Shown in pieces: positions 28,195 through 36,787 of a stretch of 64,000 nt of DNA. Under the pieces are notes generated by a model that saw only the letters and a list, made by a program, of their open reading frames with translations, was not told the DNA's origin and searched no databases. Origin of the DNA: CAWDZK01 sp963807005. Lineage in GTDB: Bacteria; Actinomycetota; Actinomycetes; JACCUZ01. The stretch's first letter is position 1. Each line of letters opens with the position of its first letter. The DNA lies in assembly GCA_963807005.1 (NCBI GenBank), contig CAWDZK010000003.1, positions 186,001 through 250,000 on the forward strand, given 5' to 3'. Made by a program: the position numbers and the translations under genes.

Positions 28195-29378
28195 CGGCGC
28201 TCCTCCCGCTGCTTGCACGTCATGCACAGCGTGGCCCGCGGGAACACCTGGAGCCGAGCCTTGCCGATCGGATTGCCACAGTTCTCGCAGACTCCGTAGG
28301 AGCGGTTGTCGATGCGGGCCAGCGCCCGCTCCGCCTGCACCAGCATGTCACGGGTGTTGTTGGCGAGAGACATCTCGTGCTCCCGCTCGAAGGTCTTGCT
28401 GCCGGCGTCGGCCGCGTCGTCGCCGGCGCCGTCGCCCGAGTCGCGGAGCATGTCGTCGATCTCGTGCTCGGCCAGGTCCAGCTCGTCGCGCAGCCGCTTC
28501 ACCTCGGCCCGCAGCTCCGCTCGGACCTCGCCGAGCTCCCCCTTGGTCCAGGGCTCCTCGTCGGCCCGGACGACGAGGGCGCGCGGCTCGTTCGCCGTGG
28601 TGGTCGGCCCCGGCGCCTTGCGGGCGGCGGACACGGCCGACTGCGGGGTCCGGACCACCGTCTCGGGTGCCTGCGCGCTGCCCCGCCTGCGAGCCGGAGC
28701 AGGAGCCGACGGTGCTGCGCTGGACTTCGCGGCGGCCGCCTTGGTCGGCACGGCCTTCGTGGCCGGCGGGGCCTGCTTCGCCGCCGCCTTCTTCGCGGGC
28801 GCGGCCTTCTTGGCCGTCGCCTTCTTCGCCGGCGCCGCCTTCTTCGCGGGCGCCGCCTTCTTGGCCACCGCCTTCTTCGCCGGCGCCGCCTTCTTCGCGG
28901 GCGCGGCCTTCTTGGCCGTCGCCTTCTTCGCCGGCGCCGCCTTCTTCGCGGGCGCCGCCTTCTTGGCCACCGCCTTCTTCGCCGGCGCCGCCTTCTTGGC
29001 CGGCGCGGCCTTCTTCGCCCCCGCCTTCTTCGCGGGGGCGGCCTTCTTCGTCGTCGCCTTCTTGGCCCCCGCCCTCGTCGCCGCCGCAGCCTTCTTCGCC
29101 GCCGCAGCCTTCTTCGCCGGTGCGGCCTTCTTCGCCGGTGCGGCCTTCTTCGCGGGGGCGGCCTTCGTCGCGGTCGCCTTCTTCGCCCCCGCCCTCTTCA
29201 CCGGTGCGGCCTTCTTCGCCGGCTTCTTCGCGGCGACCGTGGTCCCGCTCCCGCCACGGCGCGCCGCCGCAGCACTCACCGGGGCCGACGTGCGGCGGCG
29301 AACGGCATCGCGGGCAGCGGCGACCGCGCCACGAACCCGGCCACCCACGCCGGTGGCGTTGGTGCCACGGTCAGCCAT
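28191..29378 (-). CDS. DksA/TraR zinc-finger protein with long histone-H1-like Lys/Ala/Pro region, 395 aa
   Basis: The C-terminal 110 residues are a DksA/TraR-type domain: a coiled-coil with ELRAEVKRLRDELDLAEHEI, then ALARIDNRSYGVCENCGNPI and RATLCMTCKQ (a four-Cys zinc finger). Before it lies about 200 residues of KKAAPAKKA-type repeats, like histone H1 tails or mycobacterial HupB and polymerase-sigma tails. This part should bind DNA or RNA nonspecifically. At the DNA level it is an imperfect tandem repeat of about 51 bp (28790-29230). RNA polymerase binding by the finger domain is known for DksA; for this fusion it is inference. The stop overlaps lspA. Confidence 0.85.
   Translation of the reverse strand: MADRGTNATGVGGRVRGAVAAARDAVRRRTSAPVSAAAARRGGSGTTVAAKKPAKKAAPVKRAGAKKATATKAAPAKKAAPAKKAAPAKKAAAAKKAAAATRAGAKKATTKKAAPAKKAGAKKAAPAKKAAPAKKAVAKKAAPAKKAAPAKKATAKKAAPAKKAAPAKKAVAKKAAPAKKAAPAKKATAKKAAPAKKAAAKQAPPATKAVPTKAAAAKSSAAPSAPAPARRRGSAQAPETVVRTPQSAVSAARKAPGPTTTANEPRALVVRADEEPWTKGELGEVRAELRAEVKRLRDELDLAEHEIDDMLRDSGDGAGDDAADAGSKTFEREHEMSLANNTRDMLVQAERALARIDNRSYGVCENCGNPIGKARLQVFPRATLCMTCKQREERR
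28790..29230. repeat. Imperfect tandem repeats encoding the Lys/Ala/Pro tail
   Basis: Repeated units of the form GCCTTCTTCGCCGGCGCC on the plus strand encode KKAAPA and KKAVA/KKATA segments. A 51-bp higher-order unit alternates GGCCACC and GGCCGTC. Copy number is likely to vary between strains by slippage. It looks like a repeat array but has no spacers, so it is not CRISPR. Confidence 0.8.
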
Positions 29379-29689
29379 CTCGGCCCCTCACCTGCGCAGA
29401 TGTCGTGTCCAAGGTCACGATTTGTCTGCGGAAGGATAGGTCCCGTCCTGGCCCCGAACAACTTGGCGCGCCGGGGAGGCCGCCGCTGTCCAGCGGCGCA
29501 GCTCAGCCGGACGCCGCCGGTCCCCGGGCCGGCCGGAACTCGAACAGGGGCGATTCGGACACCGGTTCCTTGTCCCGGCCGTTCCGGGTCACCGACCAGA
29601 TGTCCCCCACCGGTGGCCCGGGGTCGACGTACGAGAACCGGACGTAGGCGGTCCCGGGACGTCCCAGGGCCGGGATCGGTGTTGCGGGG
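29379..29689. other. Intergenic region between dksA-like gene and ileS leader
   Basis: These 311 bp separate the divergent dksA-like and ileS transcripts and must hold both promoters. A TAGAGT at 29695-29700, just beyond this stretch, could be the -10 box for the ileS leader. No matching -35 box is clear. Frames open here are not protein-like. Confidence 0.4.
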
Positions 29690-29945
29690 GTCGGTAGAGT
29701 CGGCGACGTACTGCACAGGCGCCGACGGGGCCATCACCCCCGAGCCGCCGGAAGAAAGCCCACCGCACCCGGCGGCGAGGTGACTAGACCCGGCAGCAGG
29801 ACGAACCGAGCGGGCCGCGCCCGCGCCGGAGCCCGCGGGCACCGGCGCGCACCGGCCAAGGAGGGTGGTACCGCGGGGCCGGCAGCCGGCCTCGTCCCTT
29901 CGGCCACGACCAGTCGTCGAGCAAGAGCCGAAGGAGCACCCCCGC
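29690..29945 (+). ncRNA. T-box riboswitch (isoleucine, apparently translational) upstream of ileS
   Basis: The diagnostic T-box AGGGTGGTACCGCGG lies at about 29861-29875. Upstream is a GGGG-CCATCA-CCCC hairpin (about 29726-29741) whose loop holds ATC, a plausible Ile specifier. Downstream, CCTTCGGC (29897-29904) can pair with GCCGAAGG (29927-29934), which contains the ileS Shine-Dalgarno region. There is no intrinsic terminator. This matches the known actinobacterial class of T-boxes that sense uncharged tRNA-Ile and free the ribosome-binding site. The structure is inferred from complementarity by eye. Confidence 0.88.
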
Positions 29946-29946
29946 C

Positions 29947-32900
29947 GTGAGCAGCGAGCGCCGATACACCGCACTCCCGCCGCAGGTCGACCTGGCGGCG
30001 ATGGAGCGGGACATCCTCGCCTTCTGGGAGGACAGCAAGACCTTCGACGCGAGCCTGCGGCAGACCGAGGGCGGGCCGTCCTGGACCTTCTACGAGGGCC
30101 CGCCCACCGCCAACGGCCAGCCAGGCGTCCACCACGTCGAGGCCCGGGTGTTCAAGGACGTCTTCCCCCGGTTCAAGACCATGCAGGGCTACCACGTCGT
30201 GCGCAAGGCCGGCTGGGACTGCCACGGCCTGCCCGTCGAGATCGCGGTCGAGAAGGAGCTGGGCTTCAACGGCAAGGGCGATATCGAGGCCTTCGGTGTG
30301 GCCGAGTTCAACGCCAAGTGCCGCGAGTCCGTGCTCCGGCACGTGGACGAGTTCGAGGCCATGACCCGGCGGCTGGGTTTCTGGGTCGACGCCGACGACC
30401 CCTACCGGACGATGGACCCGGCGTACGTCCAGAGCGTCTGGTGGTCGCTCAAGCAGGTGTTCGACCAGGGCCTGCTCGCCGAGGCCTACCGGGTCGCGCC
30501 CTACTGCCCGCGCTGCGGCACCGGCCTGTCGGACCACGAGCTGGCCCAGGGCTACGAGACGGTGGTCGACCCGTCGGTCTACGTCCGGTTCCCCCTCACC
30601 AGCGGCCCGTACGCCGGGACCGCCGCGCTGCTGGTCTGGACGACCACGCCGTGGACCCTGGTCTCCAACACAGCCGTCGCGGTCCGGCCGGACGCCGCCT
30701 ACGTCGCGGCGACGAACGGCGAGGAGACCCTGGTCGTCGCCGAGCCGCTGCTCGAGCACGCCCTCGGCGAGGGCTGGACCGTGCAGGAGCGCTTCGCCGG
30801 CGCCGAGATGGAGCGCTGGCGCTACCAGCGGCCGCTCGACCTGCTCGACTGGCCCGAGGGCGAGGACGGCCACTTCGTGCTGCTCGCCGACTACGTCACC
30901 ACCGACGACGGGACCGGGCTGGTGCACCAGTCCCCCGCGTTCGGCCCCGACGACCTCATCGCCTGCCGGGAGTACGGCCTGCCGGTGGTCCGGCCGGTGA
31001 CCCCGGACGGCCATTTCGAGGAGGGGGTCCGGCTGGTCGGCGGCGAGTTCTTCAAGCACGCCGACAAGGCGCTGGTGCGGCACCTGGACGAGACCGGCGT
31101 GCTGTTCCGGCACCAGGCCTACGAGCACGCCTACCCGCACTGCTGGCGCTGCCACACCGCGCTGCTGTACTACGCCCAGCCGTCCTGGTACGTACGGACG
31201 ACCGAGGTGAAGGAGGCCCTGCTCGCCGAGAACGAGCGCACCACCTGGTACCCCGAGAACATCAAGTGGGGCCGCTACGGCGACTGGCTGCACAACAACA
31301 TCGACTGGGCGCTGTCGAGGAGCCGGTACTGGGGCACACCGCTGCCGATCTGGCGCTGCGCCGAGGACGACTCCCACCTCGTCTGCGTCGGGTCGCTGGC
31401 CGAGCTCGGCGGACTCGCCGGCGAGGACCTCTCCGAGCTCGACCCGCACCGGCCCTTTGTCGACGACGTCACGCTCCCCTGCACCGTCGACGGCTGCCGC
31501 GGGACGATGAGCCGGGTCCCCGAGGTCATCGACGCCTGGTACGACTCGGGCTCGATGCCGTTCGCCCAGTGGGGCTACCCGCACGAGCCCGGCTCGGTCG
31601 AGAAGTTCGAGAACGCGTTCCCCGCGCAGTTCATCTGTGAGGCGATCGACCAGACCCGCGGCTGGTTCTACACGCTGATGGCGGTCAGCACGCTCGTGCA
31701 CGGCCGGTCGTCGTACGAGAACGTCCTGTGCCTCGGTCACATCGTGGCGGAGGACGGCCGCAAGATGAGCAAGCACCTCGGCAACATCCTGCTGCCGATG
31801 CCGCTCATGGAGGAGCACGGGGCCGACGCCCTGCGCTGGTTCATGGCCGCGTCCGGCTCGCCGTGGCTGCAGCGTCGCGTCGGGCACGCGGTGCTGCAGG
31901 ACATCGTGCGCAAGACCCTGCTGACCTACTGGAACACCGCCTCGTTCCTCACCCTGTATGCCGGCGCCAACAACTGGACCCCGAGCGCCGCGGACCCGGC
32001 TGTCGCGGACCGGGCCGACCTGGACCGGTGGGCGCTGTCCGAGCTGCAAGGGGTCGTCGCGGAGGTCACGGCGGCGTTCGAGTCCTTCGACACCCCCAGG
32101 GTCGGGCGACTGCTGTCCACCTTCGTCGACGACCTGTCCAACTGGTACGTCCGGCGCTCCCGCAGACGCTTCTGGGACGGCGACGCCGGCGCGCTCGCGA
32201 CCCTGCACGAGTGCCTTCGCGTGCTGACCCTGCTGCTCGCGCCGGTCGTGCCGTTCGTCACCGAGCGGGTCTGGCAGGACGTGGTCCGCCCGGTCGACGA
32301 GCCGGACGCCCCGATGTCGGTGCACCTCGCCTCGTGGCCCTCGGCCGACCCGTCGCTCGTCGACGACACGCTGTCCGCGCAGGTCGCGCTGGTCCGCCGG
32401 GTCGTCGAGCTGGGCCGGGCCGCGCGCAGCGAGTCCAAGGTGCGCAACCGGCAGCCGCTGGGCCGCGCACTGGTCGGTGCCGCCGGCTGGGCGAGCCTGC
32501 CCGACGGGCTGCGTCAGCAGGTCGCCGAGGAGCTCAACGTGGTCCGGTTCGAGGACATGGCCGGCGAGCTGGTCGACCACTCCGCCAAGGGGAACTTCCG
32601 GGCGCTCGGCCGCCGGTTCGGCCAGCGCACGCCGGCGGTGGCAGCCGCCATCGCCGCTGCCGACGCCGCCGACCTCGCCACGGCCCTGCGGGCCGCGGGC
32701 GCCGCTACCGTTCGCGTCGACGGCGAGGACGTCGAGGTGAGCGCCGATGAGGTGCTGCTGACCGAGACCCCGCGTGAGGGCTGGGCGGTGGTCGCCGACG
32801 GCGGCGAGACGGTGGCGCTGGACCTGGACATCACGCCCGAGCTGCGGCGGGCCGGGCTGGCACGGGAGGCGGTGCGCCTGGTGCAGGAGGCCCGCAAGAC

Positions 32901-33105
32901 CTCCGGGCTGCAGGTCACCGACCGGGTCGCGCTGCGCTGGGAGGCGGCCGGTGAGCTGGCCGAGGCGCTGCGGGAGCACGCCGACCTGGTGGCCCGCGAG
33001 GTCCTCGCGACGTCGTACGACGAGGGCGTGCCCGGTCCCGACGACTCGGTCCAGCACGACGAGGCGCTCGGTCTGCGGTTCACCGTCACCCGGATGGCCC
33101 AGTGA
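29947..33105 (+). CDS. ileS: Isoleucyl-tRNA synthetase IleS, 1052 aa
   Basis: It charges tRNA-Ile. The class-I signature is EGPPTANGQPGVHHVEARVF (HIGH-like). The KMSKS loop is DGRKMSKHLGN, with His for the last Ser. The editing domain shows VWTTTPWTLVSNTAVAVRPD and DDGTGLVHQSPAFGPDD, and the core has SRSRYWGTPLPIWRC. A long C-terminus and the loop sequences match the eukaryote-like IleRS type found in mycobacteria and other actinobacteria, a type associated with low mupirocin sensitivity (family knowledge). GTG 29947 is used, with GAAGGAG upstream, under T-box control. Confidence 0.97.
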   Translation: MSSERRYTALPPQVDLAAMERDILAFWEDSKTFDASLRQTEGGPSWTFYEGPPTANGQPGVHHVEARVFKDVFPRFKTMQGYHVVRKAGWDCHGLPVEIAVEKELGFNGKGDIEAFGVAEFNAKCRESVLRHVDEFEAMTRRLGFWVDADDPYRTMDPAYVQSVWWSLKQVFDQGLLAEAYRVAPYCPRCGTGLSDHELAQGYETVVDPSVYVRFPLTSGPYAGTAALLVWTTTPWTLVSNTAVAVRPDAAYVAATNGEETLVVAEPLLEHALGEGWTVQERFAGAEMERWRYQRPLDLLDWPEGEDGHFVLLADYVTTDDGTGLVHQSPAFGPDDLIACREYGLPVVRPVTPDGHFEEGVRLVGGEFFKHADKALVRHLDETGVLFRHQAYEHAYPHCWRCHTALLYYAQPSWYVRTTEVKEALLAENERTTWYPENIKWGRYGDWLHNNIDWALSRSRYWGTPLPIWRCAEDDSHLVCVGSLAELGGLAGEDLSELDPHRPFVDDVTLPCTVDGCRGTMSRVPEVIDAWYDSGSMPFAQWGYPHEPGSVEKFENAFPAQFICEAIDQTRGWFYTLMAVSTLVHGRSSYENVLCLGHIVAEDGRKMSKHLGNILLPMPLMEEHGADALRWFMAASGSPWLQRRVGHAVLQDIVRKTLLTYWNTASFLTLYAGANNWTPSAADPAVADRADLDRWALSELQGVVAEVTAAFESFDTPRVGRLLSTFVDDLSNWYVRRSRRRFWDGDAGALATLHECLRVLTLLLAPVVPFVTERVWQDVVRPVDEPDAPMSVHLASWPSADPSLVDDTLSAQVALVRRVVELGRAARSESKVRNRQPLGRALVGAAGWASLPDGLRQQVAEELNVVRFEDMAGELVDHSAKGNFRALGRRFGQRTPAVAAAIAAADAADLATALRAAGAATVRVDGEDVEVSADEVLLTETPREGWAVVADGGETVALDLDITPELRRAGLAREAVRLVQEARKTSGLQVTDRVALRWEAAGELAEALREHADLVAREVLATSYDEGVPGPDDSVQHDEALGLRFTVTRMAQ

Positions 33106-33295
33106 ACAGGTCAAGAGCCGGTAACGGTGCGGTCACCGGAGGGTCGCAGCCGCGCCCGGCGTCGCGGCATTCCGGTGAATCGCAAGGCGTCTTCTGAAGG
33201 AACCGTGGCAGGAGCGCCGATACTCCAGGCATGACGCCGGAGACCTGCCGGGGCGCCCGCCCCGCCGGTCCGGCGCACGAGTGACGGAGGTAGCG

Positions 33296-33778
33296 GTGCC
33301 ACTTCACGTTCTCCCTGTCGGTGGCCCCGTCTCGGCCGAGCTGAAGTTCAAGGACGGCGCGATCGCGGTGCCGGCGCTCGCGAGCCACGTGCGCCCCTCG
33401 CTCGTCCTCGCCGAGCGCGAGAGCCGCGAGCTGCTCGCCGCGGCGGCCCGGCAGGACGTCGGCCTCGACGGACGCTTCGCGGCCGGTCCGGCCGGCATCC
33501 AGGTCTGGAACGGCCCCTTCGACGGACCCAACGGCACGCACGGCGGCGCCGTGCACCTCGGGTCGGTCGACTGGAGCTACGACAGCCCGACCAAGCACTA
33601 CGTGACGATCTACCGCGCGATGGTCACCCAGGCCGGCGTGGACGCCGGGGAGACGACGTTCTCCATCCTCGCCGCCGTGCTGGGCCTGGGCGGTCTGCCC
33701 GTCGACGGGAGCCGGGTCGCCCTGGCCGCCCCGCCGGCCCGTGATCCGTTCCGGCGACTGGCGCCCACCGGCACCTGA
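33296..33778 (+). CDS. Protein of unknown function, 160 aa
   Basis: A GGAGG five bases before GTG 33296 marks a good start; the frame is open back to 33281. The protein has LPVGGPVSAELKFKDGAIAV, SLVLAERESRELLAAAARQD, GIQVWNGPFDGPNGTHGGAV, HLGSVDWSYDSPTKHYVTIY and RAMVTQAGVDAGETTFSILA. It looks globular and cytoplasmic, with no signal or membrane segment and no motif I can name. It follows ileS by 190 bp and ends before a strong terminator, so it is probably a separate short transcript. Confidence 0.7.
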   Translation: MPLHVLPVGGPVSAELKFKDGAIAVPALASHVRPSLVLAERESRELLAAAARQDVGLDGRFAAGPAGIQVWNGPFDGPNGTHGGAVHLGSVDWSYDSPTKHYVTIYRAMVTQAGVDAGETTFSILAAVLGLGGLPVDGSRVALAAPPARDPFRRLAPTGT

Positions 33779-33818
33779 GCCCCACACCCGTGCCGGCCCT
33801 GCCGGCGGCCCCTCCACG

Positions 33819-33857
33819 ACGAACGCCGGCGGACCCTGAGGGTCCGCCGGCGTTCGT
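33819..33857. terminator. Strong bidirectional hairpin terminator
   Basis: A perfect 18-bp stem with a TGA loop (for example left arm ACGAACGCCGGCGGACCC, 33819-33836) lies between the convergent unknown gene and divIVA. The stem is long and GC-rich, with a short T-containing run (GTTCGTTCGTG) on the plus strand. The position between two 3' ends supports use in both directions. Confidence 0.85.
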
Positions 33858-33900
33858 TCGTGTCGTGGGCGTGGTGGGCCGCCCGGCCCACCGGCCCGAC

Positions 33901-34713
33901 CTAGCCCTGCGGCTGCTGCGGCGGCCCGCCCGGGTGGTCGCCGCCCGCCACCGGCGCGCCGGGGGCGAACGGGCTGTGCTGCCCCTGGGGCTGCCCCTGC
34001 TCGCCCTGCGGCTGTCCCGGCTCGCCCTGCGGCTGACCCTGGCCGGCCGGGGCCTCGGTGGCCCGGCCGTCCAGCTCGCGCAGCTGCCCCTCCAGGTAGG
34101 ACTTCAGCCGGCTGCGGTACTCGCGCTCGAAGGAGCGCAGCTTCTCGACCTCGCGCTCCAGCGTGGACCGCTCCGTCTCCAGCGACCCGATCATCTGGCG
34201 GTGCTTGTCCTCGGCCTCCCGCTTGAGCTGGTCAGCCCGGGTGCGCGCCTCGCCGATGATCCGGTCGGCCTGGGTGCGGGCCTCGGCGATGTGCTCGTCG
34301 GCCGTGCGCTGGGCCAGCGCCAGGATGCCGGTGGCGGTCTCGGACGGCGCTCCGGGCGGCGGCGCCGCGGGTGCTGCGGGTGCGGGCGACGCCGCGGGCT
34401 GCGGGGGACGGCTGGCCGCCTCGGCCAGCTGACGCTGGGCCGCAGCCAGCTTCTGTCGCAGCTCCTCGTTCTCCCGGGCGACGGCCGGGTCCGGCGCGGC
34501 CGGTGCCTGCACGACCGGCGCCGGCGCAGCAACCGCCTCGCCGCGGCCGGCGGCCGCGAGCTTCGACCGCAGCTCGTCGTTCTCGCGGTAGAGGCGAGTG
34601 AGCTCCGCCTCCACCTCGTCGAGGAACTCGTCAACCTCGGTCTCGTCGTAGCCAGGCTTGAGCCGGGTGCTCGTGAACTGCTTGTTGGCCACGTCCTCGG
34701 GGGTCAGCGGCAT
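33901..34713 (-). CDS. divIVA: DivIVA/Wag31 polar growth protein, 270 aa
   Basis: The N-terminal lipid-binding domain is PLTPEDVANKQFTSTRLKPG, then YDETEVDEFLDEVEAELTRL (the family hallmark). A coiled-coil follows, interrupted by an Ala/Pro linker, then a second coiled-coil (ILALAQRTADEHIAEARTQA, DRIIGEARTRADQLKREAED). A Gln/Gly/Pro-rich C-terminal tail with QPQGE repeats ends the protein. It marks curved membrane at cell poles and recruits wall synthesis in actinobacteria. It is the last gene of the division region, 293 bp after yggT. Confidence 0.94.
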   Translation of the reverse strand: MPLTPEDVANKQFTSTRLKPGYDETEVDEFLDEVEAELTRLYRENDELRSKLAAAGRGEAVAAPAPVVQAPAAPDPAVARENEELRQKLAAAQRQLAEAASRPPQPAASPAPAAPAAPPPGAPSETATGILALAQRTADEHIAEARTQADRIIGEARTRADQLKREAEDKHRQMIGSLETERSTLEREVEKLRSFEREYRSRLKSYLEGQLRELDGRATEAPAGQGQPQGEPGQPQGEQGQPQGQHSPFAPGAPVAGGDHPGGPPQQPQG

Positions 34714-35006
34714 GGCGTCGAGTCTCCTCGCTAGTCGGTCGGGCTCCCCGCGGGATCGCGAGCCTGCCGGCGGTCTCGTGGGGTGATCCGTCTGGTGGTG
34801 CAGGTCGTACGGGTCGGGTCTGGTGGTGCGGGTGCTGCTGGTGGTGCGGTCCGTGCTGGTCGTGCGGGACGGGCTGTCGCGACCGCAGCCGCTGCGGCTG
34901 TGGCCGGTGGCACCCGATGTGCCCCCGAGGAATCATCCCCCATGGGGGCATCCGGTGGCGAACCGCCGCCGCGCGGGCGCGTCGCGTGTCCCAGCGGGCC
35001 AGGGTG
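34714..35006. other. Gap upstream of divIVA with low-complexity repeats
   Basis: On the minus strand this is the divIVA leader. It contains CACCACCAG-type low-complexity sequence (about 34790-34870) and a perfect 12-bp palindrome CCCCCATGGGGG (34937-34948) close to the end of yggT. A promoter for divIVA is expected, but I cannot define it. A frame of 70 codons at 34731-34943 is Ala/Pro-biased and not convincing. Confidence 0.4.
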
Positions 35007-35300
35007 TCAGAACGTCAGGTAGCCCGTGAGGTAGATCCCCAACTGCACCAGCACCACCAGCACCAGGAAGGACAGGTCGAGGGTGATCTGCCCCAGCTTC
35101 AGCGGGGGGATGACCCGGCGGAGCGCCTTGAGCGGCGGGTCGGTGATCGTGTAGACCACCTCGGCCACCACCAGCAGCGGCCCGCGGGGCCGCCAGGAGC
35201 GGGCGAACATCTGGATGTACTCCAGGACGAGGCGCGCGATGAGCAGCAGGAAGAACAGCCACAGGACCAGGTAGACGAGCTGGCCGACCGGCCCGCGCAT
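35007..35300 (-). CDS. YggT family membrane protein, 97 aa
   Basis: Two hydrophobic segments are seen: LVYLVLWLFFLLLIARLVLE near the start and LSFLVLVVLVQLGIYLTGYL at the end. Between them is the family signature YTITDPPLKALRRVIPPLK. In actinobacteria this gene sits between sepF and divIVA, as here. The YggT role is not settled; a link to envelope or division is inferred from conserved gene order. Confidence 0.9.
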   Translation of the reverse strand: MRGPVGQLVYLVLWLFFLLLIARLVLEYIQMFARSWRPRGPLLVVAEVVYTITDPPLKALRRVIPPLKLGQITLDLSFLVLVVLVQLGIYLTGYLTF

Positions 35301-35421
35301 CAGGCGTCCTCGTCTGCACGTCGGGCCCGGACGGGTGTCGTCTGCACGCGCCCGACACTAACGTCCGGGCCGGGAGCACCGGTCCCCGACCCGCGGGCGA
35401 GGGCATGACGTGCGTCCCGCG

Positions 35422-35943
35422 CTAGCTCTGGTTGAAGAACCCGCTCTCGGCCATCCGGGCCTTGTCCTCGGCAGTGACGGTGACGTCGGCCGGCGACAGC
35501 AGGAAGACCTTGTTCGTGACCCGCTCGATGGTGCCACGCAGGCCGAAGACCAGTCCGGCGGCGAAGTCGACCAGCCGCTTGGCGTCGGAGTCGTCCATGT
35601 CGGAGAGGTTCATGATGACCGGCGTGCTCTCGCGGAAGCTCTCGCCGATCTGCTTCGCCTCGTTGTAGGTGCGGGGGTGGATCGTGGTGATCCGGTCGAA
35701 CGCCCGCGACGAGCTCAACGAGGGGCGTCGCTCGGGCATCGTGGCGACGGCGCCGTGGCGCTCCTCGCGCAGCGCCGTTGCGCCCGCGGTGCGGTGGCCC
35801 CGGCCGGAGTCGTAGTGGTCGGTCCGCTGGTCGCCGTCGTACCCGTCGGCGTCGTAGCCCTCGTCGTACCCGTCGTACTCGAACCGGTCGTCCTCCTCGA
35901 CGAGGCCGAGGTAGACCATTGCTTTGCGCATCGCGCCGGCCAT
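35422..35943 (-). CDS. sepF: Cell division protein SepF, 173 aa
   Basis: SepF binds FtsZ and tethers it to the membrane; in actinobacteria, which lack FtsA, it is the main anchor. The N-terminal amphipathic membrane helix is MRKAMVYLGLVEEDD. An acidic Asp/Tyr-rich linker follows, then the core with ITTIHPRTYNEAKQIGESFR, VIMNLSDMDDSDAKRLVDFA, GLVFGLRGTIERV and VFLLSPADV. ATG 35943 has GGAGG nine bases upstream. A second ATG at 35931 would give the usual MRKAM start. Confidence 0.95.
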   Translation of the reverse strand: MAGAMRKAMVYLGLVEEDDRFEYDGYDEGYDADGYDGDQRTDHYDSGRGHRTAGATALREERHGAVATMPERRPSLSSSRAFDRITTIHPRTYNEAKQIGESFRESTPVIMNLSDMDDSDAKRLVDFAAGLVFGLRGTIERVTNKVFLLSPADVTVTAEDKARMAESGFFNQS

Positions 35944-36052
35944 GCCTGACTGCCCTCCGCTCGGGGTGGACGAACCCTTGCCGCCGTTGTCGCCAACGAC
36001 CTGGTCCGACCGGGCCGGACCTCTGGTGCAGGGATCCGGCCTGGCGTCGACG

Positions 36053-36787
36053 CTACCGGAGCGAAGGGCGCGAACCGAGCAACGCGGTGCCGACACGAAG
36101 GTGTGTCGCGCCGCGGCGTACGGCGGCCTCCAGGTCCCCGCTCATCCCGGCGGACACCGCCGTGGCGTCCGGATGGTCACGACGCAGGGTCGCGGCGGTG
36201 TCGGCCAGCCGCGCGAACGCGGCGTCGGCGTCCGTGCCGAGCGGCGCGACGGCCATCACCCCGGCGAGCTCGAGCTGGCCGGCCGCGGCCAGGGCGTCGG
36301 CGATGGCACCCACCTGGTCCGGGGGTGCGCCACCGCGGCCGGGGTCGGACGGGCCCTCGCCGAGGTCGACCTGGACCAGGCACCGCAGCCGTCGCCCGGC
36401 GGCCGCGGCCGCCCGGTCCAGTGCGCGGACCAGGCGGATCCGGTCGACCGAGTGGACGACGTCCGCGCACCCGGCGACGACAGCAGCCTTGTTCGTCTGC
36501 ACCTGGCCGACGAAGTGCCAGACCAGGTCGGTCAGGCCGGCGGCCCGGCAGGCCGCGGCCTTGGCGTCGGCGTCTGCCGCGCGGTTCTCCCCCACGTCGC
36601 GCACGCCGAGGGCAGCGAGGTGGCCGACGTCGCTCGCGGGGAAGGTCTTGGTCACCGCGATCAGCGTCACCTCGGACCGGTCGCGGCCGGCGGCCGAGCA
36701 GGCGGCCGCGATCCGCGCCTCGACGGCAGCCAGGTTCGCGGCGACCTCGGCGCGGCGCGGGTCGTCGGACGGTGCCTCGCCGGTCAT
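36053..36787 (-). CDS. yggS: YggS/PLPBP pyridoxal-phosphate homeostasis protein, 244 aa
   Basis: This is an alanine-racemase-like barrel that binds PLP without known catalysis. The PLP Lys is in LIAVTKTFPASDV. DVGENRAADADAK, VWHFVGQVQTNKAA, CLVQVDLGEG and MAVAPLG follow, then SAGMSGDLEAAVRRGATHLR near the end. It keeps PLP and amino-acid pools in balance (family knowledge). ATG 36787 overlaps the pgeF stop as ATGA. Genes of this family lie beside sepF in many Gram-positives. Confidence 0.94.
   Translation of the reverse strand: MTGEAPSDDPRRAEVAANLAAVEARIAAACSAAGRDRSEVTLIAVTKTFPASDVGHLAALGVRDVGENRAADADAKAAACRAAGLTDLVWHFVGQVQTNKAAVVAGCADVVHSVDRIRLVRALDRAAAAAGRRLRCLVQVDLGEGPSDPGRGGAPPDQVGAIADALAAAGQLELAGVMAVAPLGTDADAAFARLADTAATLRRDHPDATAVSAGMSGDLEAAVRRGATHLRVGTALLGSRPSLR

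Noticed and set aside
28790..29230. Possible CRISPR-like array
   Set aside because: Units are contiguous and coding (Lys/Ala/Pro), with no unique spacers and no cas genes.
28170..29783. Leu/Arg-rich 537-codon plus-strand frame opposite the DksA-like gene
   Set aside because: Its repeats are the complement of the KKAAPA codons; the minus-strand gene has a proper zinc finger and overlaps.
29734..33114. 1126-codon open frame on the minus strand opposite ileS
   Set aside because: It is the antisense of ileS in a GC-rich genome; composition is His/Arg/Gly/Pro-biased and no motif is seen, while ileS is unmistakable.
34731..34943. 70-codon frame between divIVA and yggT
   Set aside because: Low-complexity Ala/Pro/Thr/Arg composition from CACCACC-type DNA, no ribosome-binding site, no hydrophobic or domain pattern.
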